64,000 bases of DNA, from contig DATMXP010000035.1 in NCBI GenBank assembly GCA_035561515.1, forward strand, positions 1 to 64,000, read 5' to 3'. Of the stretch, positions 1 through 9,000 are shown piece by piece. The notes beneath the pieces were generated by a model that had not been told where the DNA came from, searched no databases, and was given only the letters and a program-made list of their open reading frames with translations. How positions within the stretch are numbered: the first letter of the stretch is position 1; each line of letters starts with the position of its first letter. The stretch comes from Terriglobales bacterium (GTDB taxonomy: Bacteria; Acidobacteriota; Terriglobia; Terriglobales; Acidobacteriaceae). The position numbers and the translations under genes were made by a program.

Positions 1-128
1 CAATAACATTGACTTGTAATAAAATTTCTTTGCTCTCAAGGAGAACATCGTCCTACGATAAATCCAAGTGAGTATCAGTAAAGCAGCATGGTTGAATTGT
101 CATTCAACTCAAACAGCGGAGGGTGGAC

Positions 129-713
129 GTGGTTTCGCAGACCATAGTCGACGGCCTGGTGCCGTACAAAATTGGCGAAAAGATCCGCACTTTACGGTTG
201 CGGAAAAAAATGGGGCTCGTGGAATTGGGGCAGCACACTGGTCTTTCCGCGGCTCTGCTATCAAAACTGGAGAGGGGAAAGCTTTTTCCCACCTTACCTA
301 CACTCTTAAGAATCGCACTGGTGTTCAGCGTGGGACTTGAGTATTTCTTCCGCGAAGAACACAAACACGTTGTTGCAGTGGTACGAAAGAACGAACGCCA
401 GCGTTTCCCCGATAAGCCGGCGACAAATGATGTTTCTTATTTCTTTGAGAGCCTGGATTTTTCAGCTACTGAAAAGAAGCTGAATGCATATTTTGCGGAG
501 TTTCAGCCGATCGCTCCCGAGAAGGCCCGAATCCATTTTCATTCCGGCTTCGAGTTCCTTTACGTCATTCACGGCGATCTGGCACTGAAGATCGGAAACG
601 AGGACTACGTTCTGGCAGCGGGCGATTCGGTCTACTTTGATTCTTCGGTGCCGCATTCGTACCGCAGCGAAGGAAAGAAATCGTCAGAAGGCGTAGTGGT
701 CACGATCGCCTGA
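129..713 (+). CDS. XRE-family regulator with C-terminal cupin domain
   Basis: Predicted transcription regulator of about 194 residues. The N-terminal part (about residues 10-70) is an XRE helix-turn-helix, seen in IGEKIRTLRLRKKMGLVELG and SAALLSKLERGK. The C-terminal part (about 115-190) is a small cupin with HFHSGFEFLYVIHG and DSVYFDSSVPHSYR. In this family the cupin usually senses a small ligand and the HTH represses or activates nearby genes; the ligand cannot be told from sequence. The frame is open from a GTG at 123, but GGAGGG at 118-123 sits about 5 nt before a GTG at 129, so I prefer 129. No operon partner is evident; the next plus-strand gene starts 175 bp downstream. Confidence 0.88.
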   Translation: MVSQTIVDGLVPYKIGEKIRTLRLRKKMGLVELGQHTGLSAALLSKLERGKLFPTLPTLLRIALVFSVGLEYFFREEHKHVVAVVRKNERQRFPDKPATNDVSYFFESLDFSATEKKLNAYFAEFQPIAPEKARIHFHSGFEFLYVIHGDLALKIGNEDYVLAAGDSVYFDSSVPHSYRSEGKKSSEGVVVTIA

Positions 714-732
714 AGACCCGTGACTAGGCGGT

Positions 733-748
733 GGACGCCTTAGCGTCC
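733..748 (+). terminator. Weak hairpin after the XRE-cupin gene
   Basis: A 6-bp perfect stem (GGACGC / GCGTCC) with a 4-nt loop lies 20 bp after the stop codon. No clear T-run follows, so this is a weak terminator candidate only. Confidence 0.25.
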
Positions 749-888
749 CGTTATCGAACTCGATAGGCGCGGCCGGTCCCTTTGAGAAGTCCGGCCTTGG
801 ATGCAGACCGCGCACATTTACCTGCCACTGCTGATTTGCTCCGCTCCGGCTTTTCCTGAATACTGGATCCAAGGAACGCAACTGCCCC

Positions 889-1518
889 ATGATCCACGAA
901 ATCTTCCCTGTCGGTCCCCTGCAATGCAATTGTTCTGTCGTCGGAGATGAAACGACACGCGAGGCCATCGTTATCGATCCCGGAGACGACATTTCGAGAG
1001 TCCTGTCGGTCGTTCAAAAGCACGGCTTGAAGGTGAAACAAGTCCTGATTACTCACGGCCACATCGATCATGTCGGTGGCGCGATGAAGCTCAAGCAGGC
1101 GACGGGAGCTCCGATCCTGATGAACACCAACGACATGTCGCAACTCGGAATGCTGGACATGCAAGCGGCGTGGATTGGAATGGCTGCTCCGGGAATGGTG
1201 AAGATCGATGCCTCCCTGGATCATGGAGGAAAGATCTCTGCCGGCACGCTTGAAGCGAACATCCTTCACACCCCTGGCCATACTGAGGGCAGCACGTGCA
1301 TTTACTTTGAATCCGAAAAGAAGCTGATTGCGGGCGACACACTGTTTGCGGGAAGCATTGGCCGAACGGACCTACCGGGCGGCGACTTTGACAAGATCAT
1401 GCGCTCACTACATCAGCAACTAATGCAACTTCCTGACGAGGTAGTGGTAATTCCGGGGCACGGACCAGCGACGACGATCGGCGAAGAGAAGGAAACAAAT
1501 CCTTTCCTCGTCAGATAG
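889..1518 (+). CDS. MBL-fold metallo-hydrolase, glyoxalase II-like
   Basis: Metallo-beta-lactamase-fold hydrolase of 209 residues. The binuclear metal site is complete: THGHIDH (His56, His58, Asp60, His61), HTPGH (His131), AGDTLF (Asp150) and IPGHGP (His191). GRTDLPGGD is typical of the glyoxalase II/YcbL branch. It lacks the C-terminal substrate domain of true GloB, so a thioester or related hydrolase is likely but the substrate is open. It is cytoplasmic, with no signal peptide. The 3' end overlaps the convergent sensor kinase gene by 8 bp. Confidence 0.9.
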   Translation: MIHEIFPVGPLQCNCSVVGDETTREAIVIDPGDDISRVLSVVQKHGLKVKQVLITHGHIDHVGGAMKLKQATGAPILMNTNDMSQLGMLDMQAAWIGMAAPGMVKIDASLDHGGKISAGTLEANILHTPGHTEGSTCIYFESEKKLIAGDTLFAGSIGRTDLPGGDFDKIMRSLHQQLMQLPDEVVVIPGHGPATTIGEEKETNPFLVR

Positions 1519-4357
1519 CGCGCTTCTTCCTCACGACCTCTGTTTTCTGCTTTTGGGGTAGGAATACTGTGAAAACGGTCCCACTGTTGCCGGGACGCGT
1601 GCTCGACCAAACCCGGATGGATCCGCCATGCTTCTGGATCATACCCATGGTGACCCAAAGGCCCAGTCCAGTTCCTTTGGAACCTTTTGTGGTGAAGAAC
1701 GGTTCGAACAGGCGAGCCTTGTGCTCAGCCTTGATTCCGGGTCCCGAGTCACCAATACTGACGCGAACCCCTCGCTGGCCCTTTCCAGTCCAATGGCGCG
1801 CGCGACTCACGCGAACGTGAATCTTTCCTCTGCGTCCAGTGGCATCAATAGCATTGGCCAAGAGATTGGAAAGGATCTGCCTGACCTCGCCGGAATAGGC
1901 TTCGATCGGCGCGTCTTTCCCCAGATCGCACTCGATCTGGATATCCGCATTGCGTATCTTCCTGCCGAAGATGGCCAGCACCTCGTCCATGAGTTTAGAG
2001 ACCTGAACGGGTTCGACGTTGGTGCTGTCGCGGTAGAAACCGAGTGTTTGCCGGGCGATGTGCGCGACTCGGGTTACTTCCTCCTGCGCCATTCGCGTGT
2101 AGCCTTTCGCGGTCTCATCCAGGGATTTGTTCTGCTCGAGCAGATACAGCAGGTTGGTTACGGCCTCAAGCGGATTATTGATTTCATGAGCGATGCTGGC
2201 CGCCAAACGTCCCGTGGCGGCAAGTTTCTCTGAATGGCGTAACGCTTCGGCAGCCTGACGACGCTCGGTTATATCTTCGATGACCTTGATGATGTATTTC
2301 GGTCGACCGTTCTCATCGCGCAGGAGCGAAGCGGCCGTCTGCACCCACGCCTGGGTTCCGTCCTTTCGGATATAACGCTTCTCCGCGGTGTAACTTGGCC
2401 ACATACCTTCGAGCATGCCGTAGAACTTCTCGTCGTAGGACGGGAGGTCGTCGGGGTGGGTGAACTCGCGGAAGTTCCTGCCGAATAGTTCTTCGCGGGA
2501 GAAGCCCAGGATGTCCGTGAGCTTGTGGTTCACCATCAGCATCGAGCCATCGACCGCAATCAGCGCCATTCCCACCGCTGCCTGGTTGAAGGTAGCGCGG
2601 AAGCGATACTCGCTCTCACGCAACGCTTTCTCGAACGTCTTGGAAGAGGTGACGTCGATGGCGACGCCGATCATACGTTCGGGAACGCCTTTGGAATCTT
2701 TGAAGACCGTAGCTCGAGAATGGACCCATCCCCAGTTGCCATCGCCACGCTGGACTCGAAACTCGATGTCAAAGTCCTGATGCGACGAAACCGCAATCTC
2801 AATCGCCAACTTCACCCGGTTGCGGTCGCTCTCGTGAACACGCGAGATGAGCGAGTCGAAATCGTTTGCGAGAGCCTCTGATTCAGAGATACCGAAGATT
2901 CGTCGCACCTCCGGGGACCAGATCACGTGGTTCTCGCGGATGTCCCACTCCCATGTGCTGATACCGGCGGACTCGAAGGCTAACTGCTCGCGTTCGCGGC
3001 CAAGCCGCATCTGCTCCGCAACGGTGCGCTGATCCGTGATGTCGATGGCTCCTGAGACTACCGCCTGGCGACCTGCGAACTCCACGCTGCTTCCGCTGAA
3101 GTAAATCCACTTTGCCGTACCGTCTTTCGTCACGATGCGGGCTTCGAATCGAGACGGGATGGGTTTACCCTCGGCGCGCAGACGGAAGCGTTCCCTGATG
3201 TACTCAAGCGAATCCGGATGCACCAAGTCGAGCAGGTTCTTGCGCATGAGTTCTTCGTTCGAGAACCCGGTGATCTCGCTGGTAGCGTTATTGGCGTAAA
3301 TGAAACTCTGATTGTCGTGGATGAAGATTGCTGATGGAGTCGCGTCGGCCAGGGAACGAAAACGTTGTTCGCTCGCGTTCAAGGCTCGTTCTGCCGCCAC
3401 TCTGGAAGTTACATCTTCGAAGGCGACGGCAGCAGCAACCAGTTTTCCGCTCGCGTCCAGGATCGGTGCGGCGTTGGCGCGAACCGTCACTTTTTGTCCG
3501 TTGTGCCGCACAACTTCGAACTCGTGGCCGTTTACCTGTTCCCTGCTTCGCAAGGCCTTAATGAGAGGCCAGTCGGTAGCGGTGAAGGGAGTGCCGTCTT
3601 CATGAAACGCCCGGTACATATCGGGATACTGATCAACATCTTGGGCGACGGGAGCATCGGTTCTCCAGAATTTGTTCGCATAGTCGTTTCGGAGAATGAT
3701 TTTGCCGGTCGGGTCGGCAATGATGACACCAGCGGGTAATTGCTGAAGCACGTTGTGTAACAGCGTCAAAGCATCGTCTTTGTCCCGAAGCGCTTCTTTC
3801 GCCGCATGCTGAAGCCTTGCGTTCTCGACAAATGCTGCCGCCCGATTTGCTAAATCGCCGGCAAACTCGATGTCGTGTTCACCGTAAATCTTGTCTGCCT
3901 TGGAGGAGAAAAAGACGATAGCACCCACGGTGTTGCCGAACGCTTTCATGGGAGCAATGAGCATCGACTGGATTCCGAGACTGAGAAGCTGGGAAGCCTG
4001 GCTCTGGCTCCGCGTTACAGCCATCAGTAGTTCAGAAATGCCATCGGAAAGCACTACTGGATGATCGCCGCTAGTGACTTGCTTGATGAAATCGCTGTGG
4101 AAGAAGTCGGCAGCATGCAGAGGGTCATCGGACGCACGTGGATATGCCGCCGCAAGCGTACACTCGCCGGACGGTTGACAGGTGTAGAGAAAACACCAGT
4201 CTGCAAACTCCGGAACCAGCGATTCGGCAAGTGCTCCCAGGGTCTGGTCGAGCGGAAAACCAGCCAGAAAAACCTGATCAGTTCGCGCGAGCAAGGATTT
4301 ACGCACGAGTTGCGAATCGACTGTAATTCGGGCTGCTCCGTGACGGGATTCCTGCAT
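1511..4357 (-). CDS. GAF / multi-PAS sensor histidine kinase (orphan)
   Basis: Soluble sensor kinase of 948 residues with no membrane segment. Visible order: GAF (about 25-185), four PAS domains (about 200-320, 330-450, 460-580, 585-705), a HisKA dimerisation domain with SIAHEINNPLEAVTNLLYLL (phospho-acceptor His724), and an HATPase_c domain with NAIDATG, GDSGPGI, FEPFFTTK and GTGLGLW. No response regulator is adjacent, so its partner is unknown. Its kinase core closely resembles that of the kinase at 27338-28867, suggesting paralogy. The ATG start has no good Shine-Dalgarno sequence, so the true start could be slightly internal. A tandem 15-bp repeat lies 26-55 bp upstream. Confidence 0.92.
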   Translation of the reverse strand: MQESRHGAARITVDSQLVRKSLLARTDQVFLAGFPLDQTLGALAESLVPEFADWCFLYTCQPSGECTLAAAYPRASDDPLHAADFFHSDFIKQVTSGDHPVVLSDGISELLMAVTRSQSQASQLLSLGIQSMLIAPMKAFGNTVGAIVFFSSKADKIYGEHDIEFAGDLANRAAAFVENARLQHAAKEALRDKDDALTLLHNVLQQLPAGVIIADPTGKIILRNDYANKFWRTDAPVAQDVDQYPDMYRAFHEDGTPFTATDWPLIKALRSREQVNGHEFEVVRHNGQKVTVRANAAPILDASGKLVAAAVAFEDVTSRVAAERALNASEQRFRSLADATPSAIFIHDNQSFIYANNATSEITGFSNEELMRKNLLDLVHPDSLEYIRERFRLRAEGKPIPSRFEARIVTKDGTAKWIYFSGSSVEFAGRQAVVSGAIDITDQRTVAEQMRLGREREQLAFESAGISTWEWDIRENHVIWSPEVRRIFGISESEALANDFDSLISRVHESDRNRVKLAIEIAVSSHQDFDIEFRVQRGDGNWGWVHSRATVFKDSKGVPERMIGVAIDVTSSKTFEKALRESEYRFRATFNQAAVGMALIAVDGSMLMVNHKLTDILGFSREELFGRNFREFTHPDDLPSYDEKFYGMLEGMWPSYTAEKRYIRKDGTQAWVQTAASLLRDENGRPKYIIKVIEDITERRQAAEALRHSEKLAATGRLAASIAHEINNPLEAVTNLLYLLEQNKSLDETAKGYTRMAQEEVTRVAHIARQTLGFYRDSTNVEPVQVSKLMDEVLAIFGRKIRNADIQIECDLGKDAPIEAYSGEVRQILSNLLANAIDATGRRGKIHVRVSRARHWTGKGQRGVRVSIGDSGPGIKAEHKARLFEPFFTTKGSKGTGLGLWVTMGMIQKHGGSIRVWSSTRPGNSGTVFTVFLPQKQKTEVVRKKRAI

Positions 4358-4382
4358 GACAAAAGAAAAGGAGGGTGGCCAG

Positions 4383-4412
4383 ACCGATCACCACACTACC
4401 GATCACCACACT
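4383..4412. repeat. Two perfect tandem 15-bp repeats upstream of the sensor kinase
   Basis: The unit ACCGATCACCACACT occurs at 4383-4397 and again at 4398-4412. It lies 26-55 bp upstream of the kinase start (minus strand). It could be a paired regulator site or a simple local duplication; the sequence alone does not decide. Confidence 0.7.
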
Positions 4413-4466
4413 ATGGTCGTACAGCTTACCACGCGAACCGTGACTCTCGTTCAGCAACAAAGACGA

Positions 4467-4490
4467 AAGGGCAGCCCGAAAGCTGCCCTT
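4467..4490 (-). terminator. Intrinsic terminator of the outer-membrane protein gene
   Basis: A perfect 9-bp stem (AAGGGCAGC / GCTGCCCTT) with a 6-nt loop. On the minus strand it is followed by a T-rich stretch (TTTCGTCTTTG) and lies 16 bp after the stop codon of the gene at 4507-5070. Confidence 0.8.
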
Positions 4491-4506
4491 GTCTCCCGGA
4501 GTTCGG

Positions 4507-5070
4507 TTAGAACCGGAACTGAGGGCCAATCGTGAGTCGCAGATTGTGGTTGGCGCCGCGATCGAAGTACATCAGGTCGCCCGCCTCAATACGGAATCCG
4601 AACCAGCCCGCGAAGAATTCCACGCCGCCGCCGGGGTAAAAGACACCGTTCGTATCGCCGCCATTGATTCCCGAGAACTGGTTACCGAGATTCTTGTCGG
4701 TACTGAAGTTCAGGAAGCCGCCTTTCATTACGGCAAAGACACGCACTGCGTCACCGGTAGTTTGGAACTTCGGACCGAATAACCCGTGCATCAGACGAAG
4801 ATTGGTGGTATTGACGGATACCACACCGCCATTCGTCGTCGTGTTCGTGAAGCTTTGCGCGAAGTTGTACGACAGCTCGCCTTCCAGCTGGACATTGGGA
4901 TGGATGTTGAAACCAACACGTCCACCCAAGCCCCAGAAATTAGCGTTATCAGCGTGCTTCAGACGAACATAGTCCGCATAAACGCCAACCGAGCCTCGGT
5001 CTTGCGCGAATGTTGCCGGCGCCGCAAGCAGAAACAGCACCGCGATCATAGCTAATGCGATTTTTTTCAT
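4507..5070 (-). CDS. Outer-membrane beta-barrel protein
   Basis: Exported protein of 187 residues. A signal peptide (MKKIALAMIAVLFLLAAPA, cut near TFAQ) precedes alternating hydrophobic/polar strands rich in Gly and aromatic residues, such as FWGLGGRVGFNIHPNVQLEG and FGFRIEAGDLMYFD. It ends in Phe (GPQFRF), the usual C-terminal recognition signal for the BAM complex. The length fits a small 8-strand barrel of the OmpA/OmpW type with no periplasmic domain. The specific function is unknown. It lies 154 bp downstream of aroA on the same strand, with its own terminator. Confidence 0.82.
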   Translation of the reverse strand: MKKIALAMIAVLFLLAAPATFAQDRGSVGVYADYVRLKHADNANFWGLGGRVGFNIHPNVQLEGELSYNFAQSFTNTTTNGGVVSVNTTNLRLMHGLFGPKFQTTGDAVRVFAVMKGGFLNFSTDKNLGNQFSGINGGDTNGVFYPGGGVEFFAGWFGFRIEAGDLMYFDRGANHNLRLTIGPQFRF

Positions 5071-5224
5071 TTCTTTCCACTCTCCAAACCGGTCGTTCGT
5101 CCTCCGTGTGGTTCACGCCTTCCCGCTCAGGCGCTCGCCATGAGGAGAGCAGGGAGTCAGCACGGGGACACTCCGACTTGGATGGCAGCGTTGCCCCCGG
5201 GGTGGGCTGATGACTAGTTGGTAA

Positions 5225-6511
5225 CTACTCCGAAGTGAGCTGCTGTAGCAGGCGAAAATACTCAGGGAAAGAAATACGTGCCGAACTAGCGCCATGTATC
5301 CTTGTTTCCCCTTTGGCCCTTAGAGCGGCCACGGCAAAAGCCATGGCGATCCGGTGATCATCGTGAGAGTTGATATCGGCGCCGTTAAGTTCCTGCTGGC
5401 CGGGGATCGTCAAGCCATCTTCGTCTTCTTCGACTTTCGCGCCCATGGCCTTCAGGTTCTCTGCAATGGCGGCAAGACGGTCGGATTCCTTGACCCGAAG
5501 TTCCTTCGCATCCCGGATCCGAACGCCGTCTTTCGTATAGGGCGCGATGGCAGCCAGCACAGGAATTTCGTCGATGACAGCCGCGGTGGTGGCGCCAGCT
5601 ATTTCCGTGCCGCGTAGATTGCCGGATTCCACCGTGATCATTCCGACAAGTTCTCCGTGTTTCTCTTCCAAACGAATGACACGAGTTCTCACTCCCATGG
5701 AGGCAAGCACATCGAGTAGAACGGCACGCGTGGGATTCATGCCGAGTCCGTCAATCACGAGGTTTGATTGCGGATACAGCGCGGCAGCACAAAGGAAGAA
5801 GGCTGCCGACGAAAGGTCGCCCGGGACGGTGGTCTCGATCGCAGAGAGGTCCTGGAAACCGCGGATACTCAGTCGACAACCCATCCGTGTCACGCTTGCG
5901 CCAAAAGCACGCAGTGCAATCTCCGTGTGGTCGCGAGTGGGGACTGGCTCATTAACAACCGTTTCGCCTTCTGCGTAAAGTCCGGCGAGGAGAATGGCGG
6001 ACTTCACTTGAGCGCTGGGCACCGGCAGAGCGTACTCAATCGCCTGAAGTTTTTGACCGGTGATTTCAAGTGGCGGGAATCCGCTCACAGAATGGATGCG
6101 TGCTCCCATGGAAGTCAGCGGCTCAATTACTCTACGCATCGGACGACGCGAGAGCGATTCGTCTCCGATCATCCTGCAGGAAAAGCTCTGTCCGCTCAGT
6201 ATTCCGGCGAGCATTCGCATCGTCGAACCGGAGTTGCCGCAGTTCAGGTCTTCCGCCGGCTGCTGGAGATGAAGGCCACGTCCTTCGATTTCAACCGCGC
6301 CTTCGGTGTGAACTACGTCGCATCCGAGTTCGCGCATGCAAGCAAGAGTGCTGGCGCAGTCCGCCCCTGTAGAGAAATTCAACAGTTTCGTCGTGCCCTT
6401 CGCGATTCCCGCCAACATTGCGTAGCGATGCGAAATTGATTTGTCGCCCGGCAGTCGAAGACTGCCTAAGATGTTGTGTGCCGGATGAATAACTGCGACA
6501 TCGTCCTGCAT
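5225..6511 (-). CDS. aroA: 3-phosphoshikimate 1-carboxyvinyltransferase (EPSP synthase)
   Basis: Converts shikimate-3-phosphate and PEP to EPSP, the sixth step of the shikimate pathway, in the cytoplasm. The 428-residue length is normal. Family signatures are intact: LPGDKSISHRYAMLAGIAKG near the N-terminus, LNCGNSGSTMRMLAG, GDESLSRRPM, PTRDHTEIAL and DDHRIAMAFAVAAL near the C-terminus. The sequence has the look of a class II, glyphosate-tolerant-type enzyme, judged from general similarity only. It is divergent from the TPR gene at 6716, with about 200 bp between them. Confidence 0.97.
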   Translation of the reverse strand: MQDDVAVIHPAHNILGSLRLPGDKSISHRYAMLAGIAKGTTKLLNFSTGADCASTLACMRELGCDVVHTEGAVEIEGRGLHLQQPAEDLNCGNSGSTMRMLAGILSGQSFSCRMIGDESLSRRPMRRVIEPLTSMGARIHSVSGFPPLEITGQKLQAIEYALPVPSAQVKSAILLAGLYAEGETVVNEPVPTRDHTEIALRAFGASVTRMGCRLSIRGFQDLSAIETTVPGDLSSAAFFLCAAALYPQSNLVIDGLGMNPTRAVLLDVLASMGVRTRVIRLEEKHGELVGMITVESGNLRGTEIAGATTAAVIDEIPVLAAIAPYTKDGVRIRDAKELRVKESDRLAAIAENLKAMGAKVEEDEDGLTIPGQQELNGADINSHDDHRIAMAFAVAALRAKGETRIHGASSARISFPEYFRLLQQLTSE

Positions 6512-6715
6512 TTGTATTGGCCCATCCTCGAATAAGTTGCCCGCGTCGGCTACTTCAACTTCTTTATATTGTCAAGAGCAAATACAACTTCTCGCCTTCT
6601 TTTTCTCTCTTAGCAGTCAGCGCGGAACAAAGCGCCGAGCTCGGTACCAGTTAACAAGGTCCTCGCCACTGCCTCCCAAACTGGAACGTCTCGTGAAAAT
6701 TGGGAAGTAACGGAA

Positions 6716-7708
6716 ATGGAACTTCGGCCCTCGGCTCTTTTCCTTATTTTAGCCTTAGCGTTGCCAGCTTGGGCTCAATCAACGCCATGGTCACGCCCCA
6801 GTCATGACCGTTTCGAAGCGCCGATCAGTGGAGTGGTTCGCGATTACCGCGGAAACGCTGTGAATGGCGCACGAGTTGAAATACAAGAATTGATGACTGG
6901 TCGCACGGTCATCACTACGTATACATACTCCAACGGAAGCTTTCAAACGGATGAGCTACCGGCTGGTCGCTACGAGATCGTTGCGATCTATGGATTGACA
7001 GAAGCGCGCATGCGCTTCGACCCGGAGCACGACCGAGATGTCACTCTATCGATGCCTGCGCCCCCGACGACTGAGTCCAGCAGCAATCCCACTGTTTCCC
7101 TGTCGCAGATGAAAGTGCCGGGGAAAGCCCGTAAGTTCTTTCAGAAGGCGCTCGATGCTTTCCGGAAGTCACGCATCGACGATGCGTTCGGCTTCGTTCA
7201 ACAAGCCCTGGGCATGTATCCCGATTACGCACAGGCGCTAGCTCTCCGCGGCGTGCTGAACCTGCAGAAGGGTGATACGCAGAGTGCGCAACCGGACCTG
7301 GAGAAAGCCGTCGCACTCGACTATGGAGACGGCACCAGCTTCGTCGCACTCGCGTCTCTGTATAACGTCGAGGGCAAGTTTCAGCAGGCTCAGCAGGTTT
7401 TGGAGCGTGGCTTGAGAATGCATCCGGATTCGTGGCAAGCGCTGACGGAGTTGGCGCGAGCCCAGATCGGCAGGAAAGAGTTCAACGAGGCTCTGGGCAC
7501 CCTGGCGAGATCGGAAAAGCTTCTGCCTCCTAGTATTCATTACCCGCTGATCTTCCGCGCACAGGCTTATGCAGGGTTGAAGAATTACCCCGCTGCCGTT
7601 GCTGACTTGCAGACTTTTTTGCAGAAAGAGCCGGACGGACCCAATTCGGAAGCGGCGAGAAAGACACTAGGGAAACTGCAGGAAGTGGTTCTGGCTGAAA
7701 AAAAATAG
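6716..7708 (+). CDS. Exported TPR protein with carboxypeptidase-regulatory-like domain
   Basis: Predicted periplasmic or surface protein of 330 residues. Signal peptide about 1-20 (LFLILALALPAWAQ). A carboxypeptidase-regulatory-like beta-sandwich follows (about 33-108), seen in ISGVVRDYRGNAVNGARVEI and LPAGRYEIVAIYG. From about 135 to 320 come TPR repeats, for example FFQKALDAFRKSRIDDAF and LALRGVLNLQKGDTQSAQ. The combination suggests protein-protein interaction in the envelope. It is a single gene followed by a strong terminator. The partner is unknown. Confidence 0.85.
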   Translation: MELRPSALFLILALALPAWAQSTPWSRPSHDRFEAPISGVVRDYRGNAVNGARVEIQELMTGRTVITTYTYSNGSFQTDELPAGRYEIVAIYGLTEARMRFDPEHDRDVTLSMPAPPTTESSSNPTVSLSQMKVPGKARKFFQKALDAFRKSRIDDAFGFVQQALGMYPDYAQALALRGVLNLQKGDTQSAQPDLEKAVALDYGDGTSFVALASLYNVEGKFQQAQQVLERGLRMHPDSWQALTELARAQIGRKEFNEALGTLARSEKLLPPSIHYPLIFRAQAYAGLKNYPAAVADLQTFLQKEPDGPNSEAARKTLGKLQEVVLAEKK

Positions 7709-7722
7709 CCACAACACACTGA

Positions 7723-7750
7723 GATGGAGCGGTCAACCAGCCGCTCCATC
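7723..7750. terminator. Terminator between convergent genes
   Basis: A perfect 10-bp stem (GATGGAGCGG / CCGCTCCATC) with an 8-nt loop, followed by TTTCATTTT on the plus strand. On the minus strand it is A-rich upstream but lacks a clean T-run, so it mainly serves the TPR gene ending at 7708. Confidence 0.82.
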
Positions 7751-7752
7751 TT

Positions 7753-8145
7753 TCATTTTGCCGATGTTTCGCGCAACACGGCTGCAGGTACTTCCCGCAC
7801 TTTTGCTGAAACCGTAAAGGCTGGAGTTTCCGAGCCCCTTCCCCACCTGTTTACCTTCCAGTGCGCACGAACGAAGCGAATGTCAGGTTCGCCCCTTAGG
7901 TCCAGCAAGATCGGTGTTTGGCTTTTATAAAACTGCTGCGGGAATTCGAGAAGCGCCTTGGGCGTCCAGGTCTGGCCATCCGTTGAACCGAATATCGAGA
8001 GGTCGAAAGACTCCTGTTCAACGGCTTCAACGATATCCAAGCTGACCAGAAAGACCCTGTTCTCGGCCGAAGAGATGTCCACGGGATCCCCATCGCCTTT
8101 CGCAGTTATAACGGTATTTGCCGGGATGATTGCAGAATCGATCAT
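7753..8145 (-). CDS. Hypothetical protein, 130 aa
   Basis: I do not recognise this family. The protein has no signal peptide or membrane segment. It has a beta-rich pattern with alternating hydrophobic stretches (VFLVSLDIVEAV, SFDLSIFGSTDGQTWTP, PDIRFVRAHWKV); the SxDGxTW turn resembles those of carbohydrate-binding or discoidin-like beta sandwiches, which is only a hint. It lies 42 bp downstream of the alpha/beta hydrolase on the same strand and may be co-transcribed with it. Reading-frame length and codon use resemble the neighbours, which supports a real gene. Confidence 0.7.
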   Translation of the reverse strand: MIDSAIIPANTVITAKGDGDPVDISSAENRVFLVSLDIVEAVEQESFDLSIFGSTDGQTWTPKALLEFPQQFYKSQTPILLDLRGEPDIRFVRAHWKVNRWGRGSETPAFTVSAKVREVPAAVLRETSAK

Positions 8146-8187
8146 GTCGGAAATTCTATCGGCTTCAGGGTAGCGCGCAAAGCTTAA

Positions 8188-8973
8188 CTAGCGTCCCAGA
8201 AATTCCCGCAACGCGAGGTGGACCTGTTCCGGCGCTTCCAGCGGAGCATAATGTCCCGCTTTGGGAATACGACGCAATCGGCTATTGCGGATGCCGCTGT
8301 GGATCTTCTCCATCTCCGCAAGAGGAGTGGCCGTGTCCTCTTCGCCCCACAAGATCAGCGTGGGGACGTTGATGGTGCTCAGGGTTGGAACGGAGTCGGC
8401 ACGCTCAGCCATGCCACGCTGAACCGCCGCTATGCCCATCGCGGAGGCCTGCATCATCCATCGTTTTGCGTTCTGCACTACATCCGGTCGGTTGCGATGG
8501 GTGCTCTCGCCGATCAGTTTCGGAAGCTGTGCCTCGATGAAGGGCTCGGTACCCCGCTTCAGAACGTCCTCAGCGGCCTGGAGACGCGTCTTGCGTGCGT
8601 CGTCGCCATCCGCGCTGGCTTTGGTGTCGACGAAAACCAACGCTTCGACGCGCTCACGGAACCGGCGCCAGAACTCAAACAAGATATAGCCGCCAATCGA
8701 GTTACCCGCGAAGCTTGCCTTCACAACGCCAACATCCTGTAGCACGGCGAGCAGATCTTCGGCGTGCTGTTGCATAGTAGCGGGTCGATCACCTATCGGA
8801 GAATCGCCGAGACCGCGAAGGTCTGGTGTAATGACGCGGTATCGAGTGGAAAGAAGTTCGGCAACGCCGCCCCAGACGTGGTGGCTGGCTGGAAATGGAT
8901 GCAATAAAACGAGGTCAGGACCGTTTCCACTGACCTCGTAGAAGATTTCTGTGTCTCCGCTGCGTACTCGCAT
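8188..8973 (-). CDS. Alpha/beta-fold hydrolase
   Basis: Soluble alpha/beta hydrolase of 261 residues. The catalytic triad is visible: nucleophile Ser92 in the elbow AGNSIGG, Asp213 in LWGEEDTATPL, and His241 in KAGHYAPLEAPEQ. The oxyanion region is LLHPFPASHHVW, and DLRGLGDS is the usual strand-4 motif. The family includes esterases, haloperoxidase-like enzymes and MhpC-type C-C hydrolases; the substrate cannot be assigned. It may form a transcript with the small gene downstream at 7753. Confidence 0.9.
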   Translation of the reverse strand: MRVRSGDTEIFYEVSGNGPDLVLLHPFPASHHVWGGVAELLSTRYRVITPDLRGLGDSPIGDRPATMQQHAEDLLAVLQDVGVVKASFAGNSIGGYILFEFWRRFRERVEALVFVDTKASADGDDARKTRLQAAEDVLKRGTEPFIEAQLPKLIGESTHRNRPDVVQNAKRWMMQASAMGIAAVQRGMAERADSVPTLSTINVPTLILWGEEDTATPLAEMEKIHSGIRNSRLRRIPKAGHYAPLEAPEQVHLALREFLGR

Positions 8974-9000
8974 GGCGACTCGAGTTTATCCAAATTCCAG

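Noticed and set aside
1..128. A possible gene or promoter in the first 128 bases
   Set aside because: No frame with a credible start or family match; TTGACT-like bases near position 9 lack a well-spaced -10 element.
68..340. Open frame of 90 codons overlapping the XRE-cupin gene
   Set aside because: It lies in another frame of a well-supported gene and its product has no recognisable pattern.
123..713. Phage or plasmid-type repressor
   Set aside because: The cupin domain and absence of phage genes point to a chromosomal metabolic regulator.
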